DNA of 64,000 nucleotides from Andalucia godoyi (taxonomy: Eukaryota; Discoba; Jakobea; Jakobida; Andaluciidae): the NCBI GenBank assembly GCA_009859145.1, contig VRVR01000031.1:186001-250000 (forward strand), in the 5' to 3' direction. A program made the position numbers and the translations under genes. Under the pieces are notes generated by a model. That model ran no database searches. It was given only the letters and a program-made list of their open reading frames with translations, and was not told the DNA's origin. This document shows positions 36,177 to 43,776 of this stretch, one piece after another (positions within the stretch are counted from its first letter, which is position 1; every line of letters begins with the position of its first letter).

Positions 36177-38780
36177 TTACGGATTCTGGGATTTTCCTGG
36201 CCAGTTGCGCTGATCAACGTCGGCGACCTGAATTGCGGACAGGATCCACATATTGAGCATGGCTTCCCATTCAAAGATACGGAATGGAAGCGCAAGAGAG
36301 GATGGTGCCTTCCAGACGGGAGACCCCTTCGGAACGAGCTTCTCAACATCGCCTACCATTGACTGATCCTCCGGTCCGAACAACAACAAGTACGCCTTCG
36401 GATCCGAGAAGTCCTGCTGGAGGGGCCCGTGCGGGAACTCGAGAAAGTCCGTCGAGATGGGCTGATGCGCGAAGATTCCTTCCGAGAACTTGAGGGACAG
36501 GTTGAATCCGGCGACAGGCCACGGGTGACCTGCAAGGACATGCACGGGCCGAGCCTTGCTTGCAACCACCGACGTCCAAGCATTGTCTGGCAGCAGTCGA
36601 TACGCCTCCTGTACCGCCTTAAAGATCTTTTGCTGCTGCTCCGGCAGATCGAAGATGCGGGGAAGATCCTTGTCAATCTTCTCGTCGTCGAATGCAGAAA
36701 ATACAATCTGCAGCGCCGCAACGTATCCACACAGCGGTCCAATAGTCCGGATGAAGATTCCCGATTCATCTGCAGCTGGAATTCGAACAATCGTCACGTC
36801 CGCGGCGGACTCGAGCTCGGCGTTACGCGCCGCAGTCACGACAATCGTCTGCGCAAAGCGAGACCGGATCTCGGGCTTCAATGCCATTGCAGAGTGCGGG
36901 GACAGTCCCTGCGAAAACACAACCAAGGTCGTTGACTCCTTGTCAACTTGCAGCTCAGGAATCGCCGAATAAGGAACAACATCCGCAAGCACCTTCTTAC
37001 CGTGCAAAACGTACTTGCGAATCAAAAACTGCAGGTACAATGCGTGTGCCTTGGACTCGCCAGTGCCAGTCAGCACAAACCGAGCGCATGCGGACTTGTT
37101 CAGTGGTTTGGCCATGTTCAGACGCTGATCAATGCCATACGATGCAAGCATACTCTTGAGAATACGCTCGGAATCCATCGTTCTGTGCAGCAGCAGATGG
37201 TGTCCTTTGGGATCTGCGCTGTCCTCGACGTTGAGAATGCGATGCACCCGGATTCCTGCCTTGTCTAGCGCAGACGACCAAGAATCGCGAGCCAAATCGG
37301 AATGCGAAATCAGCTGGCAGGACTTGACACCACGGTGCAGCAACAGCTGCACAGTCGCATCACGGTCTGCGTAGTCTCTGCCTTCCGAAACACCCAGCAG
37401 TTTGAAGATCTCTGCCTCCGCCTGTTCCGAAGTCACATTCGCATTGATGGCTGCATGGTTTTGCATCATGTAGGATGCTGCAAGCGAACCAAAACCAACT
37501 CCGCGACCGTCGTGCGGATACAACAACAAGAATCCAGCGCCATGGCGAACGATGGCCTCAATGGACCGGCGGAAGATCTTTCGAGGGCGAACGGACGGAT
37601 CATTCTTGTCCAGCGGGAATCTGTTCCAAAGGGATTCCGACTGCAAACGAACGACAGGAAGGCCCAACGGATCGACCTCGGCACACTCGTACTGCAAAAG
37701 GACGAACTCGGTATTGAGCACGATATCACGATACACGTGGATTCGGAACCAGTTGGGCTTCATGCGCAGCGGGCCTGGAATTTCCTGTCCTTCCGGAACG
37801 CGAATCAGATGACGGCCTCCGCGAATCCACTCATGCTCCACGTTGGGGCCAAGCTCCGATTGCAAAGCATCGTACTCGGCTTGCGACAGGACAACGCGAT
37901 TTGAAACAGGCCTCATTGGCAGCAGGTATGACGCCATGTAGATAAACCGCTGTGCGTTCGGCACGACATGCGGTTCGAACGGGGCGATTGGATAGATGCT
38001 CTGAGGCAGCTGCGCAGCGAATCGTGGCAGCTTCACCTTGGTCAAGAGCAGATGGTGCCCGCTCATCGCCTTTGACTTCAGATAGGCAGCGTTGAACGGC
38101 CCTGGCGTGAACTCAAGGTTAACAATCTCGGTGATCTTGAATCCAATTGAAGTCAAGCCCTGAATCTTGTCCGGGTTGTTCGACAACAGCACCCAGTCTA
38201 CATCCGTTCGCAGCCCCATGAGTTTGCACGCGTCGCCGATGGAGCGATAGTCTCTGTAGTCCGGCTTGACACCCATGCACGCATACGCCTGGAAGGTGTT
38301 GATTCTCTCATGCGTGAACTGCGTCAGCTGAATTCCACGGGCTTTGATGTTGTACCCGGCAGCGCGTCCTTCTTGCAACAAGTACCACAAAATGCCTCCA
38401 CAGTCCGACTTTGCAATGCGTTCAAGCGCACCATGAAGCTGCTGCACGCAGTCGCAGTCCACTCCATGCAGCGTCTCGGACGAAATGCACGATGAGTGCG
38501 CCCTCGTGTAGAGCCTCTTTGAGTTCCGGATGTCTCCGCGGCCCGAAACCACCGCCATGGTGTACGCATTCGTCGTCACGTCCTGGAACACAAGCATTCG
38601 AAAAGTCCCTACGCGAGTTGGAAGGTCTGCTGCAGAGAGGAAAATCGTCGTTCCATGCATCGGACGCTGCTTCAGAACCTCTGGAGACGGATTCACAAGA
38701 TCAATCCCAGACGGATTCAGAAGCGAATAGTCCGGGGTAAACGGACCCGGTGACTTTGGCGATGCGGTTGGGCTGTCCAT
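36177..38780 (-). CDS. RibA-RibA-SIS fusion: GTP cyclohydrolase II, degenerate second copy, phosphosugar-isomerase-like domain
   Basis: 867 aa from the ATG at 38780. Domain 1 (about 35-270) is GTP cyclohydrolase II-like: RAHSSCISSETLHGVDCDCV supplies the zinc cysteines (98, 109, 111, same spacing as E. coli RibA), then GGILWYLLQEGRAAGYNIKA, a DYRDYRSIGDACKLMGLR block, LLSNNPDKI and MSGHHLLLTK. Domain 2 (about 320-590) repeats the fold (IHVYRDIVLNTEFVLLQYE; FLLLYPHDGRGVGFGS; GHHLLLHRTMDS) but has lost the zinc cysteines. The C-terminal part (about 605-867) is SIS-like (ARFVLTGTGESKAHALYLQF; TTLVVFSQGLSPHSAMAL; ISTDFLEFPHGPLQQDF; DQRNWPGKS), like the isomerase half of GlmS. Fungal URC1 is a known non-riboflavin RibA relative; this architecture is unfamiliar to me. 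Confidence 0.85.
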   Translation of the reverse strand: MDSPTASPKSPGPFTPDYSLLNPSGIDLVNPSPEVLKQRPMHGTTIFLSAADLPTRVGTFRMLVFQDVTTNAYTMAVVSGRGDIRNSKRLYTRAHSSCISSETLHGVDCDCVQQLHGALERIAKSDCGGILWYLLQEGRAAGYNIKARGIQLTQFTHERINTFQAYACMGVKPDYRDYRSIGDACKLMGLRTDVDWVLLSNNPDKIQGLTSIGFKITEIVNLEFTPGPFNAAYLKSKAMSGHHLLLTKVKLPRFAAQLPQSIYPIAPFEPHVVPNAQRFIYMASYLLPMRPVSNRVVLSQAEYDALQSELGPNVEHEWIRGGRHLIRVPEGQEIPGPLRMKPNWFRIHVYRDIVLNTEFVLLQYECAEVDPLGLPVVRLQSESLWNRFPLDKNDPSVRPRKIFRRSIEAIVRHGAGFLLLYPHDGRGVGFGSLAASYMMQNHAAINANVTSEQAEAEIFKLLGVSEGRDYADRDATVQLLLHRGVKSCQLISHSDLARDSWSSALDKAGIRVHRILNVEDSADPKGHHLLLHRTMDSERILKSMLASYGIDQRLNMAKPLNKSACARFVLTGTGESKAHALYLQFLIRKYVLHGKKVLADVVPYSAIPELQVDKESTTLVVFSQGLSPHSAMALKPEIRSRFAQTIVVTAARNAELESAADVTIVRIPAADESGIFIRTIGPLCGYVAALQIVFSAFDDEKIDKDLPRIFDLPEQQQKIFKAVQEAYRLLPDNAWTSVVASKARPVHVLAGHPWPVAGFNLSLKFSEGIFAHQPISTDFLEFPHGPLQQDFSDPKAYLLLFGPEDQSMVGDVEKLVPKGSPVWKAPSSLALPFRIFEWEAMLNMWILSAIQVADVDQRNWPGKSQNP

Positions 38781-39478
38781 GAGCAATAAGATTTTAATAT
38801 AAAAAAACCAAAAAAGTACGCAGGACAGAAAGCAGAGACCAATATCAAAAACAAAAACAAAAACAAAAACAAAAATAACAATAACAATAACAATAACAAT
38901 AATGATCTCAAGATAGTAAAAGAAGAGAGACGCGCGATCTTGAATGGAGGAGGATAAGTGGAATACGGAAACAGAGGAGCCCCCATTAAAGACGTGTCCG
39001 CGAGTGTGTTTTTTCTTTTTCTTTTCTTGGATTTGAGAGTGATGAAGCATCAAGCCGCTCCCTCTCCCCCCCCCCCCAAGAGGTTTTACGACTGCGCAGG
39101 AGTTGAAGAACTTGCAGCTTCATGTGAGTTTGTGTGGCTGTTTGCGGGCATTTTTCATGGTCCGAATCCCTGTGATCTTTCATTAAAAGAAGGAATCACT
39201 CCGATCGTTGCTTTCCTTCTTCTTCACGTTTGAATACATACATATATATGTAAATACCAAGATCAAGTCACTTCATCCGTTTCTTCTTTTATTTTATATA
39301 ATAGATTATATATTTTAAATCGACTTTTCCTTCCTTCAACCTTTTTCTTTTTTCATCCTTGATTTATTGGTGAATTTCACGTTTGCCTGCACTTTTTGTC
39401 TGCTGTTTTTATTTTTGAAAGACTGCTTTCTTCTTTTTCTCCTGTTTCCACCACCACTCCTCCTCTTTTTTTGTTGAA
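38781..39478. promoter_or_regulatory. Divergent promoter region with AACAAT repeats
   Basis: 0.70 kb between the RibA-SIS and NBR1-like starts. Contains (AAAAAC)n (38848-38876), (AATAAC)n (38874-38900), a C10 run (39066-39077) and a TATA-like ATACATACATATATATG (39233-39249). No gene is supported; open frames here are repeat-driven. Confidence 0.4.
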
Positions 39479-42007
39479 ATGACGTACAAGTTCAAGGTCC
39501 GCTTTCGTAACGAAGTCCGCCGATTTTCGCTGGAGCGTCCTGTGACACTGCATGCACTGTTTTCGCGTCTGGTGATGATGTTTTCGCCTTTTTATCCTCA
39601 GTTTCCATCGTCTGCTACTGCCGAAGAAGCAGGGGCGTTGCTTGTGACGTATTTTGATGGGAACGATCAAGTCACGATTCGGGATGACCAGGATCTCGAG
39701 GAAGCGCTCGTCATCGGGAAGCCGGTTCTGGAGCTCACCGTCCATCTTTCGCAAGATGCACGGACCCAAAAGGGAGAATCAAGCGGCGAGTCATCCGACA
39801 GTGAGGCCCATTGCCACGCAAAGTCCCGGCATACCCACGGCCATCACGGCCATCACCGTCAACACGGTCATCACGGACGCGGCCATGGACGTCACAATCC
39901 CTTCATGAACCTGATTGACGGACTTCTCGGCGGAATCGGAGGAGCTTCAGGTAACGACGAAAAGAAAGAGGACCGTCCTAGACATGGATTTCGTCACGGA
40001 CACTGTTTTCGTAGTTTTTTCCACCCCGAGGTGAACAGGAATGCATCCGAAACACCGGCTCCCTCTGCACCCTCGTCTTCCTCGTCTTCTTCTGCTGGCT
40101 CGTCTTCTGCCGCCGCTTCTAGTTCTGGAGCTGGGGCGGCGTCCAATGCGAGTGGATCGACTGGACCGTCGCATCGCGAGGAAAAGAAGCCAAAAAACAC
40201 AAGCGAGTATCCTGAGTTTGCTCCGGATCTGATTTCTGATTTGGAAATTGTGCTGAATTCATTTGCAGCGAATCCAGAGCAGGTTGGTCATCTGCTTGAC
40301 ACGGGGCTTCCGCTGACTGTTCTGGCTCGACTCCAGTCCCTTGGAATGCCCGCACGTGTGCTTCGTCACCGTGTGAAACAGTTTGCGCATGAGTTCTTTT
40401 CCACGCGCGAAGGCTTGTTGATGAACATGAGGCAGACTGTGTTCTCGCCCGCGTTCTTTGGTGTCCTTTGCGGCTTGAATACCCCGGCAGGACAGGAGTT
40501 CATTCGCGGTGTTGTGTCGACATTTGGATTTGGAATTTCCATACCAGAAGAGTTTGATGTGATGACGCTCCTTCCTACCATCATGTCACAGTTCGGTCAT
40601 CATGGACGGCGTGGTGCGTGTCCTTTTGATTTTTTTGACGCGATGCACGGCAGCACCCAGGATGGCAATGAAGGTCCGTCCACTTCCACCGCAGAAGCGC
40701 CTCTGCAGCCGGAGGTTGCCGTTCCTGTGAAGAAGGTCGATGCACCGGCTCAGCAGCAGCAGCAGCAGACGCCTCGGATGGAGGAGAAGAGCGCCGTTCC
40801 TGCTCCGAGTTTCCATGTGCCATTGTCAGCAACATCATCGACATCGTCCTTGTCATCTGCCTCCACTTCTCCTTTCCAGCCCCGTGCGTCGACGAGCGAC
40901 GTAGATATGGTGCACTCGTGGGAAGTTGTATCCAATGACGATGACGATTCTGCAAAGTTTGAGAACTTGTCACGCAAGGTCGACTTGCTGTTGAAGGACG
41001 AAGATGATGTCTCGGAGAACGGGAACGTCACGTCTTCCGAGCTCGTCGGATCCTCCTACACTGCTGTGGGCGACTTTGAGTCGTCGGCTGTGAGCACCGC
41101 ATCCAGCGCTGTTCCCGTAGCGCCGGGCTTGTCCGCGTCCTCCGCCTCCGTGACTCCCACGACTGTCTCGTCCACATACTCCATGGCAGCCTCTCAGGAC
41201 AATACTGCCGCAGTGCTTCTCCCCGTCTCTCCTGTCGCTGCTGCACCTGCACGTGTACCTGCGCCCACTCCTGTTCTTGTCCCAGCACCAGCACCAGCAC
41301 CAGCACCAGCACCAGCACCAGCACCAGCACCAGCACCAGCACCAGCACCAGCACCAGCACCAGCACCAGCACCAGCACCAGCACCAGCACCAGCACCAGC
41401 ACCAGCACCAGCACCAGTACCAGTACCAGCACCAGCACCAGCAACAGTTTCGAGCAAGGTGACTGTCTCGAATGCAGCATCCAAGGCGACCGCGAGCTCA
41501 GCGTCTGTTGTGGATTCCGACCTTCCGCGCTGTGCCCTTCTGTCGTTCTCCATCTCTCCATCAAAGATTGTGCAGCCCGCATCTCCCGTGACGCTTGAAT
41601 GGCGTTTCCGAAACACTGGAAGCGTTGCATGGTCGGAGGGCTGTAGGCTCATGCTCGAGTCCGGAGATGTAGTTCCAAAAGCACCGATGTTTGTGGAGCT
41701 TCCGTCTGTTGCACCTTCGCACATCTGCACCGTTTCCGTTCGTGGAAGCGCACCCGACGAGCAAAAGTCAGTCAACTCCGTGTGGAAACTGGTGTCGCCA
41801 GACGGCCAGTGTTTCTATGTGGCACGCTCGCTGTTCCGCGCAGAGTACAAGGAGGAAATGAAGCAGCTGATCCAAACCATCCGCGAAATGGGCTTCTTGG
41901 CAGTCCCGGAACGCCACATCTTTGAACTCCTGACTGCCAGTCACGGTGCTCTAACGTACGAAGTTGTCAACGAGCTTACTCGCCTGGAATCCATGTTTTC
42001 GAAATAG
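39479..42007 (+). CDS. NBR1: NBR1-like selective autophagy receptor (PB1, FW, UBA)
   Basis: 842 aa. The PB1 domain (1-95) contains YKFKVRFRNEVRRFSL and the OPCA motif TYFDGNDQVTIRDDQDLEEA. A His/Gly-rich stretch replaces the place where a ZZ zinc finger would be expected; I see no ZZ cysteine pattern. A helical region (about 240-390) follows. A likely LC3/ATG8-interacting motif, HSWEVVSNDDDD (Trp481), is flanked by acidic residues. A (Pro-Ala)n tract covers about 602-656, coded by 27 CCAGCA units. The FW (four-Trp, NBR1-type) domain runs from FSISPSKIVQPASPVTLEWR to VNSVWKLVSPDGQCF, and the UBA-like C-terminus is EEMKQLIQTIREMGFLAVPE to VVNELTRLE. Oligomeriser, FW and UBA identify the NBR1 family. 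Confidence 0.85.
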   Translation: MTYKFKVRFRNEVRRFSLERPVTLHALFSRLVMMFSPFYPQFPSSATAEEAGALLVTYFDGNDQVTIRDDQDLEEALVIGKPVLELTVHLSQDARTQKGESSGESSDSEAHCHAKSRHTHGHHGHHRQHGHHGRGHGRHNPFMNLIDGLLGGIGGASGNDEKKEDRPRHGFRHGHCFRSFFHPEVNRNASETPAPSAPSSSSSSSAGSSSAAASSSGAGAASNASGSTGPSHREEKKPKNTSEYPEFAPDLISDLEIVLNSFAANPEQVGHLLDTGLPLTVLARLQSLGMPARVLRHRVKQFAHEFFSTREGLLMNMRQTVFSPAFFGVLCGLNTPAGQEFIRGVVSTFGFGISIPEEFDVMTLLPTIMSQFGHHGRRGACPFDFFDAMHGSTQDGNEGPSTSTAEAPLQPEVAVPVKKVDAPAQQQQQQTPRMEEKSAVPAPSFHVPLSATSSTSSLSSASTSPFQPRASTSDVDMVHSWEVVSNDDDDSAKFENLSRKVDLLLKDEDDVSENGNVTSSELVGSSYTAVGDFESSAVSTASSAVPVAPGLSASSASVTPTTVSSTYSMAASQDNTAAVLLPVSPVAAAPARVPAPTPVLVPAPAPAPAPAPAPAPAPAPAPAPAPAPAPAPAPAPAPAPAPAPAPVPVPAPAPATVSSKVTVSNAASKATASSASVVDSDLPRCALLSFSISPSKIVQPASPVTLEWRFRNTGSVAWSEGCRLMLESGDVVPKAPMFVELPSVAPSHICTVSVRGSAPDEQKSVNSVWKLVSPDGQCFYVARSLFRAEYKEEMKQLIQTIREMGFLAVPERHIFELLTASHGALTYEVVNELTRLESMFSK
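41282..41446 (+). repeat. (CCAGCA)n coding hexanucleotide repeat, about 27 units
   Basis: Hexamer tandem array inside the NBR1-like gene, coding alternating Pro-Ala. A few units are changed to CCAGTA near the 3' end. Because 6 is a multiple of 3, unit gain or loss keeps the frame. Long antisense and shifted frames across it are artefacts of the repeat. Confidence 0.95.
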
Positions 42008-42132
42008 TCTCGCTCTGTATCCATTCTCGTTGATGTCCATCTGTGTTCTGTATATGTCTCCTCCCCCATTCTTCTTTTTTGCCTCTGGTTCGTCTTGTAA
42101 ATTTCACTTTCGAATTCCATCAAAACGATTCA
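42008..42132. other. NBR1-like 3' flank
   Basis: Short T-rich sequence between the NBR1 stop and the left end of dispersed element copy 2; likely 3'-UTR. Confidence 0.3.
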
Positions 42133-42160
42133 AACCGCTGAATAATAACACGTCATTGTC

Positions 42161-42180
42161 ATGCATACGGAAGTATGCAT
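42161..42180 (+). other. 20-nt hairpin with GGAA (GNRA) tetraloop at element 5' end
   Basis: ATGCATAC-GGAA-GTATGCAT: a perfect 8-bp stem closed by a GNRA-type loop. In copy 1 (6080-6099) the right arm is GTACACAT, which leaves two mismatches. Confidence 0.8.
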
Positions 42181-42420
42181 AAACAGACACGGTCAATACT
42201 GGCCGACACAAGCATGTGTTTCACAGGAATTCGTGCTTACGCGTAGCCATCGATCATTCGTTGGTTTCACTTTTTTAATTCAAATATGGGCGTGGGTGCG
42301 CTGGAATGACGCATTCGCCTACGCCTGCGCCTGCGCCGCTCGATACACGGCCTCCTAGGTCCCGCAGACCTCCTAAGAGACCACGTGTCACTACGCCTGC
42401 TGCTAGGGCCGTCAGAATCA

Positions 42421-42477
42421 AAAATGCACCCTTCCCAGGAACAACGTGTCACGCTGAGAAAGTGGCTCACCGATTGA
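42421..42477 (+). pseudogene. TnpB/Fanzor N-terminus-like fragment (copy 2)
   Basis: The frame reads KMHPSQEQRVTLRKWLTD then stop. In the adjoining upstream frame the element encodes RPPKRPRVTTPAARAVRIK, so removing one A of a five-A run would join them into one peptide with the pattern expected for the start of a TnpB/Fanzor-type nuclease. Copies 1 and 2 differ here by one residue (A/V). Only the N-terminus-like part exists; no nuclease core follows. Confidence 0.35.
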
Positions 42478-42567
42478 TCGAGATTGGGAACGGAGCGCGG
42501 AGCATCTATCTGAAGAACGCCGTGAGGCGTGTTGGGGCCTATCCCCTTCCCGGCAACGAGATGCAAG

Positions 42568-42607
42568 ACTGAATATGCATGTCTATTCGTAGATATGCAT
42601 GTTCAGT
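42568..42607 (+). other. 40-nt terminal hairpin with UUCG tetraloop (copy 2)
   Basis: Arm ACTGAATATGCATGTCTA, loop TTCG, arm TAGATATGCATGTTCAGT. All 18 positions pair on the plus-strand RNA, using two G-U wobbles, and the loop is the very stable UUCG. Copy 1 differs by A to G in the second arm, turning a U-A pair into U-G, so pairing is preserved. Confidence 0.8.
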
Positions 42608-42621
42608 GTTTAATGTAGGCG

Positions 42622-42941
42622 CTGCGCCTCCTCTCCATCGGTTGTAATTTTATACCGCGCTTTCGCGCCAATCGGTGAAACGAAATTCGTTTTCATTTTT
42701 CCTGAATTCCATATATACATATATATTTCATTCTTCGTTGTGTTGTCTTTTCGTTAGCTTTGGGGCTTTTCCTCCTTTCTTTTGTTTATTCTTTCAAGTT
42801 TCTTCTTCTTCTTTTTATTATTATTATTAATTTGTTGAAAGCTGTCGTTAGCGTAGTTGAAGCATAGAAGAAGTGTTGAGCGTTGTTGTGGGTTTTTTAA
42901 ACTTTAATATTTATTTTAAACTTCTTTTCTTTGCACTGAGA
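42622..42941. promoter_or_regulatory. dNK upstream region
   Basis: 0.32 kb of T-rich sequence containing ATATATACATATATATT (42711-42727) and TTATTATTATTAA (42818-42830), followed by the dNK start. Likely promoter and 5'-UTR. Confidence 0.35.
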
Positions 42942-43637
42942 ATGTCGTTTGCGTCGGTGTCGAACCAGCTGTCACAGAATGTTCCGCATCTTGAGCACAT
43001 GTTCATTTCGATTTCTGGATTGATCGGGGCTGGGAAGTCGACGCTTGCGACGGAGCTTGGGAAAGAACTCAACTTGCCTGTTCATTATGAAGAAGTGATT
43101 GACAACATTTATCTTGCGGATTTCTACCAAAACCCTGCGAAATATGCATTTCCCCTGCAAGTCTATTTACTGAATAAGCGTTTTGCACAGCAGCAGCAGA
43201 TCATTTGGTCTGGGAAGGGGGCAGTGCAGGACCGGTCGATCTATGAAGACTCTGTGTTTGCAAGGATGTTGTACCGCGCAGGCCTCATGGAAGAGCGCGA
43301 CTACCAGACGTATGTCTCGTTGTTTCAGAACATGTCGAATTTCATGAGACGTCCCAATCTCATTGTGCATTTGGAGGTTTCTCCAGAGGAGTCGCTCGAG
43401 AGAATCAAATCGCGGTCGCGGGACTGTGAGACCACCATCTCAATCGAGTATCTCCGCAACTTGCACGCCGCGTACGAAGAGTTCCTTGAGGACATCGCCC
43501 ATGTCATTCCCGTTCTCAAAGTCGACTACTCGCGGTTCAGAACCGCTTCAGAAATGGCCCGTGTCATCCGCAAGGAGTTCACCTCCATGCTCAACATTCG
43601 TGATGTGTCGTGGAGAGAACCGTCTCCTGCGATGTAG
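42942..43637 (+). CDS. Deoxynucleoside kinase (dCK/dGK/dNK family)
   Basis: 231-aa salvage enzyme that phosphorylates deoxynucleosides. The P-loop reads ISISGLIGAGKSTLATELGK; the catalytic Glu is in HYEEVIDN; substrate-binding region YAFPLQVYLLNKRFAQQQQI; the DRS motif AVQDRSIYEDSVFARMLY; beta strand PNLIVHLEVSPEESLERIKS; lid RSRDCETTIS with EYLRNLHAAYEEFLED. GxxGAGKST and DRS place it with the dCK/dGK/TK2-like kinases rather than thymidylate kinases. I cannot tell base specificity. The ATG at 42942 is the first in frame downstream of AT-rich leader; an earlier non-ATG frame extension is not needed. Confidence 0.93.
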   Translation: MSFASVSNQLSQNVPHLEHMFISISGLIGAGKSTLATELGKELNLPVHYEEVIDNIYLADFYQNPAKYAFPLQVYLLNKRFAQQQQIIWSGKGAVQDRSIYEDSVFARMLYRAGLMEERDYQTYVSLFQNMSNFMRRPNLIVHLEVSPEESLERIKSRSRDCETTISIEYLRNLHAAYEEFLEDIAHVIPVLKVDYSRFRTASEMARVIRKEFTSMLNIRDVSWREPSPAM

Positions 43638-43776
43638 CACACCGTTTCTTTTTTGTTGTTGCAAGAATTCACTTCTTTTATCCGCGTTGTAAGCACCTTC
43701 TAGTGCAATTAGTCAAGTACACATTCAAACCAAACTATTCTTTTCTTTTCTTTCTTTCTTTCTTTCTCTGCGAGGG

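Larger units (their letters stand above)
42133..42621 (+). mobile_element. Dispersed element copy 2 (about 489 bp), inverted relative to copy 1
   Basis: Matches the reverse complement of 5524-6126 across almost its whole length, with sharp loss of similarity at both ends. Features on the plus strand: a perfect 8-bp hairpin with a GGAA loop (42161-42180); a 32-bp block absent from copy 1; GAATTCGTGCTTACGC; a GGTTTCACTTTTTT block; an ORF start at 42306 (MTHSPTPAPAPLD..., Arg/Pro-rich); the KMHPSQEQR block in a +1 shifted frame; and a 40-nt hairpin (42568-42607). The 88-codon frame 42306-42572 stays open by running into a different reading frame after an extra A. It lies between NBR1 and the dNK gene. 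Confidence 0.6.

Noticed and set aside
41028-41775. Antisense LVLVLV and GAGAGA frames over the NBR1 repeat
   Set aside because: Pure consequence of the (CCAGCA)n array read on the other strand or in other frames.
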